Origin: Ignavibacteriota bacterium
GTDB taxonomy: Bacteria; Bacteroidota; Ignavibacteria; Kapaibacteriales; UBA2268
Direction: 5' to 3'
NCBI GenBank assembly: GCA_024636855.1
Contig: JAGXGG010000006.1
Coordinates: 1 to 39,438 of the forward strand
Length of the DNA: 39,438 nt
Shown: positions 33,064-39,438 of the stretch, one piece after another
Layout: the number at the start of each line of letters is the position of its first letter
How positions within the stretch are numbered: position 1 is the stretch's first letter
Program-made: the position numbers and the translations under genes
The notes under the pieces: generated by a model
Seen by the model: the letters and a program-made list of their open reading frames with translations, nothing else
The model's database searches: none
Told to the model about the DNA's origin: nothing

Positions 33064-33771
33064 TTATATTCTAACTAAAGTTTTAAAGTACTGAGGTATC
33101 TCTGTCTGGAAAGTCATATCATCTTTCGTATATGGGTGTCTGATAGTAAGTGAGCCGGAATGAAGAGCCAATCTTTGGGCACCTTTGCCCTTATTACCGT
33201 ATATTTTGTCACCAACAATAGGATGACCAAATTCAGAAAAATGTACACGGATTTGATGTTTTCTACCCGTAAGTAGATTTATTTCCAGCATACTATATCT
33301 AGTAGATTCGACTACTACTTTGTAGCGAGTTTTGGAAAATTTTGCTTTTTCAGAATCATCTTTAGACGATACCTTAAATTCCCTATCTTCCAAAAGCTCT
33401 GATGAAATTATTCCATCTTTTTCTTCAAGTTTACCGTGCACTACAGCATAATATGTTTTACTGAAATGCTGCCAATGTTCCTGCAAAAAATTCTTTGCAT
33501 TTTGGTTTTTAGCGAAGACTAGAATCCCTGAAGTATCTTTATCAAGACGGTGTACAATGAAAATACGATTTTTTGAACGTGCAATTCCTTTTCTAACATA
33601 ATCAGTCAGTAGAAAGTAAGCTGTTTTTTCTTTCTCTCTTTCTGTCCCCATAGTCAACAGACCAGCGATCTTATCTACAACTATAATATCATGATCCTCA
33701 TAGAGAATTGAAAGACCTTTTGGTTGGTGTTTCATTGATGGTTTTTTAAAACCTTGTTTTTTTTCTGTCAT
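33064..33771 (-). CDS. RluA-family pseudouridine synthase
   Basis: A 235-residue RNA pseudouridine synthase. The catalytic Asp77 is in the family motif HRLDKDTSG (74-82), with LLTGRKHQIRVHFSEFGHPI later. There is no N-terminal S4 domain, so it is of the short type, and the exact uridine target (rRNA or tRNA) cannot be read from sequence. It stands between the flotillin pair and the arsenic operon, with a palindrome (33813-33835) in the upstream region. Confidence 0.93.
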   Translation of the reverse strand: MTEKKQGFKKPSMKHQPKGLSILYEDHDIIVVDKIAGLLTMGTEREKEKTAYFLLTDYVRKGIARSKNRIFIVHRLDKDTSGILVFAKNQNAKNFLQEHWQHFSKTYYAVVHGKLEEKDGIISSELLEDREFKVSSKDDSEKAKFSKTRYKVVVESTRYSMLEINLLTGRKHQIRVHFSEFGHPIVGDKIYGNKGKGAQRLALHSGSLTIRHPYTKDDMTFQTEIPQYFKTLVRI

Positions 33772-33812
33772 GTTAATTCGACTGTTTAATTCGGGTAAGA
33801 TTGATTATCATA

Positions 33813-33835
33813 ATACGAATATACGACATTCGTAT
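33813..33835. repeat. Inverted repeat before the pseudouridine synthase gene
   Basis: ATACGAAT (33813-33820) and ATTCGTAT (33828-33835) around ATACGAC. The TACGAC core also occurs in the ArsR-operator candidate at 36895-36912. It may be a regulator site between the arsenic operon end and the next gene. Confidence 0.45.
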
Positions 33836-33880
33836 AAATGATTAACAAAGGCTGAGAATTACCTATCTATAATCTACCCT

Positions 33881-34501
33881 TTAAGCCCTTCCAAAACTGC
33901 AAAACACAAAGTTTTGAATTGAGCCGGAAGGTGTCTTGTGGTCAGTTGTAAAGCAGTCAACTTTTTTAAATAGCTTACCAAATAGGTCAGTCATTGTCTT
34001 TTCAGAATATTGCTTTATATCAATACCACTACATTTAGTTGGTCCTTGTTCGGAGAAAGTACCGATGACCAAAATGCCATTAGGAGTTATATTTTGATGA
34101 GCAGTTTCTAGATAAGTAGTGATGTCTTGTTCATCCGTCAGAAAGTGAAATGCCGCTCGGTCGTGCCAGAAGTCGTATTGCTCAGTAGGGGAGAAATCAG
34201 ACGCATCAGCAACTATCCATTTGACTACACTTGCTCGCACGCCTAGTCGCTGCTTTGCCCTTTCAACAGCTGCTGCCGAGATGTCGAGTACGGTAATGTC
34301 TTGATAGCCCAGCTCCAATAAATGGTCAATTAGAAAGCTATCACCACCCCCAACATCTATTATCTTCGCGGTTTTTGGTACATTGAATTTTGTAAAGAAG
34401 TCCAACGAGGTCGTAGGAGTCGGCTGATACCAACTAACTTCCGTTAGCTCTTTTGTCTGGTATATATTCTCCCAATGTTCTTTGCGGTTTAAGTTATTCA
34501 T
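33881..34501 (-). CDS. Class I SAM-dependent methyltransferase in the ars operon
   Basis: ATG at 34501 gives a 206-residue cytoplasmic protein. HWENIYQTKELTEVSWYQ opens the fold, KIIDVGGGDSFLIDHLLELG is the SAM loop and TVLDISAAAVERAKQR is motif II. It resembles small-molecule methyltransferases of the thiopurine/tellurite type and lacks the set of conserved Cys residues of ArsM, so it should not be called arsM without testing. It overlaps the preceding 32-residue peptide frame by 8 bases, so it is coupled to the operon. The substrate is unknown. Confidence 0.85.
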   Translation of the reverse strand: MNNLNRKEHWENIYQTKELTEVSWYQPTPTTSLDFFTKFNVPKTAKIIDVGGGDSFLIDHLLELGYQDITVLDISAAAVERAKQRLGVRASVVKWIVADASDFSPTEQYDFWHDRAAFHFLTDEQDITTYLETAHQNITPNGILVIGTFSEQGPTKCSGIDIKQYSEKTMTDLFGKLFKKVDCFTTDHKTPSGSIQNFVFCSFGRA

Positions 34502-34592
34502 TGTTATTCTCAGCAACTACATCCTTTACGAAGCTTGTCATTGTTATGCATTTGGAACAACCCGTCCCCAATATTTTAATCACTTTTGACAT
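34494..34592 (-). CDS. 32-residue thioredoxin-like CxxC peptide, probably truncated
   Basis: ATG at 34592 follows a strong AGAGGA site 7 bases upstream. The product MSKVIKILGTGCSKCITMTS and 12 more residues matches the beginning of the redox-active disulfide protein 2 family (IKILGTGCxKC), which is normally about 75-80 residues and often lies in arsenic operons. The stop comes soon after the first helix begins, so most of the fold is missing. It overlaps the methyltransferase start by 8 bases. It may be a broken gene kept only for coupled translation, or a short functional thiol peptide. Confidence 0.7.
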   Translation of the reverse strand: MSKVIKILGTGCSKCITMTSFVKDVVAENNNE

Positions 34593-34626
34593 TTTATTCC
34601 TCTCTTATTTATATTAATAAATTGGA

Positions 34627-35037
34627 TTAATTTAATCCTTCTACAAACTCTCTCACATACTCATCTATCTCGTCTCTGACTGAAGCGAAAATAGCAGCCA
34701 CTTCTTCCTCAGTACCTTTAGCAGATGCTGGATCTGGGAAGCTATGGTGAAGTGATTTGTGATTACCAGGTAATATTGGGCAACGTTCCTTTGCATTGTC
34801 ACATACAGTTATTACATAGTCGTATTCTACTTGTGGTAGATTTTCTATAGTGTCTGAAGTATGATTTGAAATATCAATTCCAATAGCAGCCATAGTTTTT
34901 ATAGCATTTGGGTTTACTCCGCGTGCCTCTATACCAGCTGAATATACGTTATGCCCTTTTCCCAAATGCTTGCGGAATAGTCCTTCAGCTATTTGGCTAC
35001 GGCACGAGTTACCAGTGCATAATATTAATATGTTCAT
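34627..35037 (-). CDS. arsC: Arsenate reductase ArsC (thioredoxin-type)
   Basis: Reduces arsenate to arsenite through a cascade of cysteines, regenerated by thioredoxin. ATG at 35037 gives 136 residues. It follows GGGGAGAAG and overlaps the acr3 stop (ATGA), so it is preferred over an extension 12 codons upstream. The low-molecular-weight phosphatase loop is CTGNSCRS (Cys7 to Arg13), and Cys79 and Cys86 ([10 protein letters not shown]) are the partner thiols; the acid FPDP is present. It supplies the substrate of the acr3 pump. Confidence 0.95.
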   Translation of the reverse strand: MNILILCTGNSCRSQIAEGLFRKHLGKGHNVYSAGIEARGVNPNAIKTMAAIGIDISNHTSDTIENLPQVEYDYVITVCDNAKERCPILPGNHKSLHHSFPDPASAKGTEEEVAAIFASVRDEIDEYVREFVEGLN

Positions 35038-36080
35038 TTCTTCTCCCCACTGTAGTACTTCTTCTTTAACCAAAATGAGACTCTAACCAATAGTATTAAT
35101 GCAGGTACTTCCACTAGTGGGCCAACAACTCCAGCGAATGCTTGCCCTGAGTTCAATCCAAATACTGCGATTGCTACTGCGATAGCTAACTCAAAATTAT
35201 TCCCTGCTGCTGTGAATGAAATAGCTGCGTTCTTATCGTATTCTGTTCCCATATACTTGCTAATAAAAAATCCGATTAAGAACATCACAACAAAGTATAT
35301 CAATAGCGGAACTGCTATTATAAGTACGTCAGTCGGTATTTCAACTATCAGCTCTCCTTTGAGTGAGAACATAACAACTATTGTAAATAGCAATGCAACA
35401 AGCGTTAGAGGCGATATAGTGGGTATAAATTTGTTTTCATACCATTGCTTTCCTTTTAGCTTTACAAGCACTATACGGCTCAATATACCCAGTAAAAAGG
35501 GTATGCCTAAGTAGATTGCTACACTTTCTGCAATTAGCGATATAGGAATATCTATAATTGCACTTTCGAATCCGAAATAAGGTGGCAGTATTGTGATAAA
35601 AAACCAAGCATAGAAACTATAAGTAAAGACTTGGAAAATACTGTTGAGTGCCACTAATCCTGCACCATATTCGCTACTCCCCTCAGCCAAATCATTCCAC
35701 ACAAGAACCATTGCTATACAGCGGGCTAATCCTATGAGTATCAGTCCTACCATATACTCTGGGTAATCTCTAAGAAAAGTAATAGCCAGCAAGAACATCA
35801 GCACAGGACCTATCACCCAATTGAGTACTAGGGATATTGAAAGCACTTTGGTGTTCTTAAATATCTTCGGCAATAGTCGATAATTGACTTTTGCAAGAGG
35901 TGGATACATCATTATAATCAAACCGATTGCTATAGGAATATTAGTAGTTCCTTCGCTCATCGAATTGATTAATACCGGCATTGACGGAATGAAGTAGCCA
36001 AGAGCAACGCCCAACGCCATGGCAATAAATATCCATAACGTTAGGTAGTTGTCTAAAAAGCTTAAGCGTTTTTCAGTCAT
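35034..36080 (-). CDS. acr3: Arsenite efflux pump Acr3
   Basis: A 348-residue inner-membrane protein with ten helices, of the ACR3 (bile acid/Na symporter-like) family that exports arsenite by proton antiport. The conserved Cys in [17 protein letters not shown] is present, as is [20 protein letters not shown]. It begins 3 bases after arsI and overlaps arsC by 4, so the genes are translated together. Confidence 0.95.
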   Translation of the reverse strand: MTEKRLSFLDNYLTLWIFIAMALGVALGYFIPSMPVLINSMSEGTTNIPIAIGLIIMMYPPLAKVNYRLLPKIFKNTKVLSISLVLNWVIGPVLMFLLAITFLRDYPEYMVGLILIGLARCIAMVLVWNDLAEGSSEYGAGLVALNSIFQVFTYSFYAWFFITILPPYFGFESAIIDIPISLIAESVAIYLGIPFLLGILSRIVLVKLKGKQWYENKFIPTISPLTLVALLFTIVVMFSLKGELIVEIPTDVLIIAVPLLIYFVVMFLIGFFISKYMGTEYDKNAAISFTAAGNNFELAIAVAIAVFGLNSGQAFAGVVGPLVEVPALILLVRVSFWLKKKYYSGEKK

Positions 36081-36083
36081 CTT

Positions 36084-36524
36084 TTACCCGAGTTTAATCG
36101 GTGCTTGTGGTGTACAACAAGCTGTAGCATCAGTCGAAGCGTATTTAGGATCATTGAACTCTACGTCACTATTGAAAGTATATATCTCCCATTGGTGACC
36201 GTCTGGGTCAGTTACCCAAAACTTGTCTTGATTGGCATAGCAACAATTAGTACCCATTTCTTCTAGTACATCTAGGTTACTGCTCTTCGCTTGCTCTAGT
36301 CGATTTACGACTATGTCTAACGAGTCAGCTACAAAACCTAAGTGACCGAAATTAGATTGAACTCTGTCTTTATTCTGAACAAAGCTGATTACCAAAGCTG
36401 GATTCTCTAGCTCGAATTTTACATAATCGTCTTTCACTTTTGTAGCTTTTTGATTGAAAAAAAGCTCATAAAATTCTTTCGTTCTAGCGGCATCTGCCAC
36501 ATATAAACTTACATGCATTTTCAT
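36084..36524 (-). CDS. arsI: ArsI-type C-As lyase / CadI-like glyoxalase-fold protein
   Basis: A 146-residue vicinal-oxygen-chelate protein. His4, His61 and Glu113 match the iron-binding residues of ArsI, and the vicinal Cys94-Cys95 (GTNCCYAN) matches the arsenic-binding pair of ArsI, which cleaves methyl or aryl groups off trivalent organoarsenicals using oxygen. A second pair Cys136-Cys137 near the C-terminus is also kept. ATG at 36524 has GAGGT upstream and lies 11 bases after the arsR stop. CadI-like proteins share the fold, so the name is likely but untested. Confidence 0.88.
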   Translation of the reverse strand: MKMHVSLYVADAARTKEFYELFFNQKATKVKDDYVKFELENPALVISFVQNKDRVQSNFGHLGFVADSLDIVVNRLEQAKSSNLDVLEEMGTNCCYANQDKFWVTDPDGHQWEIYTFNSDVEFNDPKYASTDATACCTPQAPIKLG

Positions 36525-36535
36525 AATACTACCTC

Positions 36536-36865
36536 TTAGCAGCAATTATTAATTGGATTAATATTCTTTAGTAGATCGTCAAAAAGTTGTTTCATTTCAT
36601 CGTATTGGTCAGTGTTTATGCAATAGCATACCTTCTTACCATCAATATCACCACGTATTAGCTCACTGTCTTTCAGCACTTGCAAATGCTGAAGTACGGT
36701 GGTACGTCCTAATGGTATGGCTTCAGTTATATCACCCGTTATGCATACTTTGGTTTCGGCCAAATACCGCAGTATAGCAATGCGTGCCGGATGAGACAGA
36801 GCCTTAGCATAAACAGCGGCCTGTTGCTGCTCGGCTGGAAATATTTCCGATTTATTTGATATCAT
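36536..36865 (-). CDS. arsR: ArsR-family repressor
   Basis: A 109-residue winged-helix regulator. The recognition helix is in GRTTVLQHLQVLKDSELIRG, and KALSHPARIAILRYLAE is the conserved N-terminal helix. The classic ELCVCDL metal motif is absent; candidate arsenic ligands are Cys41, the pair Cys80/Cys82 (KVCYCIN) and the terminal Cys108-Cys109. It is the first gene of the operon and a palindrome in its promoter is the likely operator. Confidence 0.94.
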   Translation of the reverse strand: MISNKSEIFPAEQQQAAVYAKALSHPARIAILRYLAETKVCITGDITEAIPLGRTTVLQHLQVLKDSELIRGDIDGKKVCYCINTDQYDEMKQLFDDLLKNINPINNCC

Positions 36866-36872
36866 GATAGTC

Positions 36873-36912
36873 CAAATATTTGTTTTTATCTATATGTCGT
36901 AAACATACGACA
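36873..36912 (-). promoter_or_regulatory. Promoter and ArsR operator candidate of the ars operon
   Basis: On the minus strand TTTA (36903-36900), a 19-base spacer and AATATTTG (36880-36873) match the promoter pattern with one mismatch in each box. A palindrome TGTCGTA-AACA-TACGACA spans 36895-36912 and covers the -33 box. A repressor bound there would block RNA polymerase, as expected for ArsR. Confidence 0.6.
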
Positions 36913-36970
36913 CGAAATTAAGAAATATATTTTAACTTGCAAGGGAAAATTAATTATTTGTACTTCATTC

Positions 36971-37004
36971 TTTAACCCCAGCCCCCTTAATTTTTAAGGG
37001 AGCT
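36971..37004. repeat. Scattered AACCCC / CCCTTAA hairpin element
   Basis: TTTAACCCCAGCCCCC (36971-36986) is followed by CCCTTAA and TTAAGGG (36984-36990, 36994-37000), a 7-base hairpin around TTT. The sequence resembles 23024-23039 and elements seen between genes in many bacteria. It lies in the 255-base gap between arsR and the TraB gene. Confidence 0.45.
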
Positions 37005-37120
37005 TAATGTATTAGCAATATTTTTCATCTTAAATCCTCATTCAATTGAAGTAAGAAATAATTAAAATACTTTTCTTATCTTTATCATTGTTAAAAATGT
37101 ACTAACCAAAAAAATACAAA

Positions 37121-38005
37121 ATGAAAAAATTAAGAATTATTTTTATACTTGCTATAACTTCGCTTGTATCAATATCTTGTTCTGTATTGAAAACTGAGAA
37201 TACGGAGGAAACATTTTTGTGGAAAGTAGATGATGGAAGTTCGCATATTTTCTTACTTGGCTCTATCCATGTAGCTAAACCTGATATGTATCCACTAGAT
37301 TACAGAATAGAGGAAGCTTATAGGAGTAGTGATATTGTAGCATTTGAGATTGATATGACCAAAGTGGACCCTATGTCAATAATGAAATTTATGACTTATA
37401 CAGATGGAACTAAATTAAGAGATAAAATTAGCTCAGAGAACTATGAAAAGGTTCGACAAAAGTTTTCATCTATGGGAATGACAGAAGCTGCGTTTGGGAC
37501 TATGAGACCTTGGGCAGCTGCGATTACATTACAATCTAATATACTTAATAATGCAGGTTATGACCAATCTTTGGGTATCGATCAGCACTTTTTATCTAAA
37601 GCAACTAATGAAGGAAAAAAAGTGAGAGAATTAGAAACTGCAGAGTACCAGATGGGATTACTTTCAGAATTTGATAATGTTGGTGATAGTTTTATCAATT
37701 ATACTTTAGAAAGTTCAGAAGGACCGGAAGCAGAAGTTGATAGAATGATACAAGCATGGAAGAGTGGTAATAAGGAAGAACTGATGAATATATTAGATAG
37801 CTCTAGATACGAATATCCAGAGTTCGAAGTGATGTTCGAAAAAATAATAGACCAACGAAATACCAATATGACAAAGAAAGTCGAAGAATGGCTAAAAGAA
37901 GATAAGACTATATTCATAGTAGTAGGTGCGGGTCATATAATCGGTGAGAAAGGTATTATCAATCAACTGAAAAAGAAAGACAAGTATAAGATTACTAATT
38001 TCTAG
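37121..38005 (+). CDS. TraB/GumN family lipoprotein
   Basis: A 294-residue protein with a lipoprotein signal ending SISC (Cys20). The TraB/GumN pattern is present: FLWKVDDGSSHIFLLGSIHV near the start (GSIH 47-50) and VVGAGHIIGEKGI near the end, which place the histidines of the proposed metal site. The family (TIKI-like) contains metal-dependent peptidases, but most bacterial members are untested. It is transcribed on the plus strand, divergent from the ars operon, and followed by a hairpin. Confidence 0.92.
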   Translation: MKKLRIIFILAITSLVSISCSVLKTENTEETFLWKVDDGSSHIFLLGSIHVAKPDMYPLDYRIEEAYRSSDIVAFEIDMTKVDPMSIMKFMTYTDGTKLRDKISSENYEKVRQKFSSMGMTEAAFGTMRPWAAAITLQSNILNNAGYDQSLGIDQHFLSKATNEGKKVRELETAEYQMGLLSEFDNVGDSFINYTLESSEGPEAEVDRMIQAWKSGNKEELMNILDSSRYEYPEFEVMFEKIIDQRNTNMTKKVEEWLKEDKTIFIVVGAGHIIGEKGIINQLKKKDKYKITNF

Positions 38006-38039
38006 TAAGAGAAGAGTAAACACTTAGATGAAATAAAGA

Positions 38040-38066
38040 GGAGAAGATTAAAGTTTAATCTTCTCC
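38040..38066 (+). terminator. Hairpin after the TraB/GumN gene
   Basis: GGAGAAGATTAAA (38040-38052) and TTTAATCTTCTCC (38054-38066) form a perfect stem of up to 13 bases. Only CCTTGTCATTT follows, so the T-tract is poor. It lies 35 bases after the stop and before the acetoacetyl-CoA synthetase gene. Confidence 0.6.
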
Positions 38067-38129
38067 CCTTGTCATTTAGCTCATTTTGTGCTATTTTTAT
38101 ATTAATCATAATATAGAAAAGACAATAAA

Positions 38130-39438
38130 ATGACTGATAATAAGCAACCCTACTGGCAACCAACAGAAGAACAGATTAAAAATACCAATATGTATAAGCT
38201 AATGACCGACGTCAATAGTAAGTACAATCTGGAATTAAATTCTTACGCGGACCTTCACCAATGGTCTATAGACAATAAAAAAGACTTTTGGGCAGAGGTT
38301 TGGAGTCTGGCTGAGATCAAACATTCCGAACCATATACTTCTGTATATATGGAAGATTTGAATCGCAAGAAAGTTCCTCGACCTATATGGTTCCCAGGAG
38401 CGAAACTCAACTTTGCTGAAAATCTACTAAAATATCGTGATAATACAACGGCTATAATAGCTCACAGAGAGGGCAAGCCAAACACACGAATTAGCCATAG
38501 CCAACTATATCGCCAAGTAGTGAAAATGGCTTATAGTATGCGTCAGCTTGGTGTTGTAAAAGGTGATAGAGTAGCAGGGTTCGTTACCAATGTACCTGAG
38601 ACTATTGTTTGTATGTTAGCGGCGACTTCTATAGGTGCTATATGGTCATCCAGTTCACCTGACTTCGGTTTCCAAGGGATAATGGATAGATTCGGACAGA
38701 TAAAGCCAAAGGTGCTTATTGCTGTTAACGGATATTCTTACAACGGAAAACCGTACGACACATCTGAAAAGCTTGCTCAAATAGTAGGAAGCATAGATTC
38801 GATAGAGAAAGTTATAATACTAGAAGAAATTGACGTACCAATGCTTGAGGGCGATAAATACACGACTTTCAGCACAATGGTAGACAACTCAGCAGAGCAA
38901 ATAGAGTTTGAGCAGCTACCATTTGACCATCCAGTTTATATTATGTATTCGTCTGGAACTACAGGCATACCAAAGTGTATAGTCCACGGAGCTGGTGGCA
39001 CTTTGATCCAGCATTTCAAAGAGCATTATCTCCATGGAGATCTGAGCAAGGGCGATGTACTCAGCTACTTTACTACTTGCGGGTGGATGATGTGGAACTG
39101 GCTCGTAGGTGGATTATCGGTAGGAGCTACGCTATATCTATTCGACGGTAGCCCAACTTACCCAGATACTAATATTATGTGGTACGAAGCATCAAGAGAG
39201 AAAATAAAAGCACTCGGAACAAGCCCGAAATTCTTAACTTATTGCCAGAAAGAGGGCGTACAACCCAATGAAAATTATGACCTTTCGGCACTCAAGACAA
39301 TCTATTCGACAGGTTCACCACTCGTAACAGAAAATTACCAATGGGTTTATAAAGAAGTGAAACCTGATGTACAGCTTGCCTCTATAAGTGGTGGTACGGA
39401 CATAGTCTCATGCTTTATGCTTGGTAACCCAATGCTCG
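38130..39438 (+). CDS. Acetoacetyl-CoA synthetase, N-terminal part (runs off the right edge)
   Basis: The frame opens at ATG 38130 and is open to the window end (436 codons of about 650). An N-terminal domain (WQPTEEQIKNTNMYKLMTDV, then WFPGAKLNFAENLLKY) is followed by the AMP-binding domain with P-loop YSSGTTGIPK and TTCGWMMWNWLVGGLSVGAT. The AELNFAE-like opening and TCGWMMWNW are typical of acetoacetate-CoA ligases rather than acetyl-CoA synthetases. It would activate acetoacetate for ketone-body use. The promoter is not clear. Confidence 0.93.
   Translation, partial: MTDNKQPYWQPTEEQIKNTNMYKLMTDVNSKYNLELNSYADLHQWSIDNKKDFWAEVWSLAEIKHSEPYTSVYMEDLNRKKVPRPIWFPGAKLNFAENLLKYRDNTTAIIAHREGKPNTRISHSQLYRQVVKMAYSMRQLGVVKGDRVAGFVTNVPETIVCMLAATSIGAIWSSSSPDFGFQGIMDRFGQIKPKVLIAVNGYSYNGKPYDTSEKLAQIVGSIDSIEKVIILEEIDVPMLEGDKYTTFSTMVDNSAEQIEFEQLPFDHPVYIMYSSGTTGIPKCIVHGAGGTLIQHFKEHYLHGDLSKGDVLSYFTTCGWMMWNWLVGGLSVGATLYLFDGSPTYPDTNIMWYEASREKIKALGTSPKFLTYCQKEGVQPNENYDLSALKTIYSTGSPLVTENYQWVYKEVKPDVQLASISGGTDIVSCFMLGNPML

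Noticed and set aside
33881-34501. Naming the methyltransferase arsM
   Set aside because: The conserved Cys residues of ArsM are not seen and the protein is shorter; only the operon context supports an arsenic role.

Overview
The window comes from an AT-rich member of the Bacteroidota/Chlorobiota (FCB) group. Promoter-like sites of the Bacteroidota form TTTA-N19-TAnnTTTG lie before a histidine kinase gene (exact) and an arsR gene (one mismatch). The gene families also fit: TPR-adenylate cyclases, Yip1-like and GH2-like proteins, small outer-membrane barrels and DUF4143 ATPases. Unlike most Bacteroidia, many genes have clear Shine-Dalgarno sequences (GGAG, AGAGG, AAAGGA), which points to a Chlorobi/Ignavibacteria/Kapabacteria-like branch. 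That placement is an inference. Most genes are on the minus strand.

Layout. 1-4.6 kb: the start of a small membrane protein, a TPR/adenylate cyclase, a polytopic membrane protein and a receiver-histidine kinase, with dispersed repeats between them. 4.8-12.6 kb: a tightly packed minus-strand chain, transcribed as fused oxidoreductase, GH2-like/membrane protein, purC, rodA, pdxA, with genes overlapping or abutting. 12.7-16.1 kb: small secreted or unknown proteins, an EthD-like protein and a repetitive helical protein. 16.2-19.0 kb: rlmF, a lipoprotein and a DbpA-type RNA helicase. 19.1-22.8 kb: a four-gene oxidoreductase/DJ-1 cluster that looks like reactive-carbonyl detoxification. 23.2-28.2 kb: a duplicated outer-membrane barrel pair, a YehS-family gene, a DUF4143 ATPase and an acetolactate synthase. 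Copies of the YehS 5' end separate the last genes, suggesting stepwise insertion. 28.4-30.8 kb: a type II restriction-modification module. 30.9-33.8 kb: flotillin, its NfeD-like partner and an RluA-type pseudouridine synthase. 33.9-36.9 kb: an arsenic operon (arsR, arsI, acr3, arsC, a 32-residue thioredoxin-like fragment, a methyltransferase). 37.1-39.4 kb: a TraB/GumN lipoprotein and the start of acetoacetyl-CoA synthetase, which runs off the window.

The strongest unusual signals are: (1) direct repeats of the yehS start region that bracket single genes at 25.1-28.2 kb; (2) a GH2-fold protein fused to a Yip1-like membrane domain, with the usual acid/base Asn-Glu missing; (3) an arsenic operon pairing a probable C-As lyase with a methyltransferase and a severely shortened CxxC peptide; (4) dispersed repeats, one of which supplies the C-terminus of the adenylate cyclase. 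I found no tRNA, rRNA, CRISPR array or complete insertion sequence.
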